Assembly: GCA_009779525.1 (NCBI GenBank)
Contig: WREB01000050.1
Coordinates: 1-7,353 of the forward strand
Direction: 5' to 3'
Source: Defluviitaleaceae bacterium
Lineage (GTDB): Bacteria > Bacillota_A > Clostridia > Lachnospirales > WQUN01
DNA: 7,353 nt
Shown here in pieces: positions 7,120-7,353 of the stretch. Each line of letters opens with the position of its first letter. Positions within the stretch are counted from its first letter, which is position 1. The translations under genes were made by a program, and so were the position numbers. Below the pieces are notes generated by a model. The model did not search any database, was not told the origin of the DNA, and worked only from the letters and a program-made list of their open reading frames with translations.

Positions 7120-7136
7120 CCGCCGAATCGCCGCCG
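7115..7136 (-). repeat. Perfect 2 x 11 bp tandem repeat at the promoter
   Basis: On the plus strand AATCGCCGCCG occurs twice in a row without a mismatch (7115-7125 and 7126-7136). The first copy overlaps the presumed -35 position and the second lies just upstream, one helical turn away. This placement would suit a regulator bound on one face of the DNA. It may also be a chance GC-rich duplication. Confidence 0.7.
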
Positions 7137-7169
7137 CCCGTGAGTTACACGCATCCGGTTTTTTAAAAG

Positions 7170-7184
7170 CCTGCTATGAACAGG
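7170..7184 (-). terminator. Weak hairpin just after rimO, possible terminator
   Basis: Five bases past the rimO stop the minus strand reads CCTG, seven bases, CAGG, then CTTTT followed by AAAAAACC. The stem is only 4 bp and the T run only four bases. It is a poor intrinsic terminator, and transcription may continue from rimO into pgsA. The rest of the 160-nt gap up to the tandem repeat shows nothing recognisable. Confidence 0.2.
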
Positions 7185-7188
7185 TTAA

Positions 7189-7353
7189 CTATCCGGCTTC
7201 CTCTCCGTACAAATCGTATTCGTCGCTTCCGGTGATTTTGACGGAAACGACGTCGCCGGGAATATATTCGCGCTTCGCCTTAAATAAAACGACCGTGTCG
7301 CATTCGGGGGCGTCGGCTTGGCTCCTGCCTTCGTATTCGCGCGGACCGCCTTC
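7189..7353 (-). CDS. rimO: Ribosomal protein S12 methylthiotransferase RimO, C-terminal end only
   Basis: Only the last 54 residues and a TAG stop (7191-7189) are inside the window. They begin [19 protein letters not shown] and end [12 protein letters not shown]. The GRS...DAPE-x-D motif followed by [20 protein letters not shown] is the C-terminal TRAM domain typical of RimO, the radical-SAM [4Fe-4S] enzyme that methylthiolates an aspartate of ribosomal protein S12. The radical-SAM core with its CxxxCxxC cluster lies outside and cannot be checked. The related tRNA enzymes MiaB and MtaB are less likely, because DAPE-x-D and YDL-x-GE are RimO-type and because rimO is the usual neighbour of pgsA. 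Confidence 0.85.
   Translation of the reverse strand, partial: EGGPREYEGRSQADAPECDTVVLFKAKREYIPGDVVSVKITGSDEYDLYGEEAG

Noticed and set aside
7170..7188. CTGTTCATAGCAG near the rimO stop as a LexA box
   Set aside because: The spacing between CTG and CAG is 7, not the 10 of the E. coli type, and it does not fit the GAAC-N4-GTTC Gram-positive type. It also lies some 75 nt upstream of the -10.
1..7353. A novel defence, mobile or biosynthetic system
   Set aside because: Every gene longer than 50 codons on the minus strand is a recognised core gene, the only gap over 30 nt is 160 nt, and no repeats or foreign composition suggest an insertion.

Overview
This is an ordinary, densely packed stretch of bacterial housekeeping genes, all on the minus strand. 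In order of transcription (right to left) they are rimO (3' end only), pgsA, cinA, recA, prs, pth and mfd (5' two thirds only). The sequence is GC-rich, with stretches built from GCG/GCC/CGC units. No mobile element, CRISPR array, rRNA, tRNA or toxin-like gene was seen, and no undescribed multi-gene system.

Layout: positions 7189-7353 hold the TRAM-domain end of RimO. A gap of 160 bases (7029-7188) follows. It contains the only good promoter candidate, an extended -10 motif at 7091-7099, with a perfect 2 x 11 bp tandem repeat covering its -35 side and a leader that may fold. From 7028 to the left edge the six remaining genes are almost gapless: pgsA-cinA 19 nt (6383-6401), cinA-recA 10 nt, recA-prs 18 nt, prs-pth 5 nt, and pth-mfd overlapping by 4 nt (ATGA). 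Purine-rich ribosome binding sites stand before cinA, recA, prs and mfd. The six genes therefore probably form one transcription unit. mfd runs off the left edge just before its DEAH-type box.

Biology: the unit mixes phospholipid synthesis (PgsA), nucleotide and pyridine-nucleotide metabolism (Prs, CinA), recombination and transcription-coupled repair (RecA, Mfd) and peptidyl-tRNA recycling (Pth). rimO-pgsA-cinA-recA and prs-pth-mfd are each familiar neighbourhoods in Firmicutes and some other bacteria; here they are joined directly, without the glmU and ctc/rplY genes that often accompany prs and pth. Gene order and protein style suggest a GC-rich Firmicutes/Clostridia-like or other deep-branching uncultured bacterium; this placement is an inference with low confidence.

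Points worth a second look are the joined operon, a PRPP synthetase whose ribose-5-phosphate loop lacks two of the usual aspartates, the strongly acidic RecA tail, and the repeat and possible RNA structure around the operon promoter.
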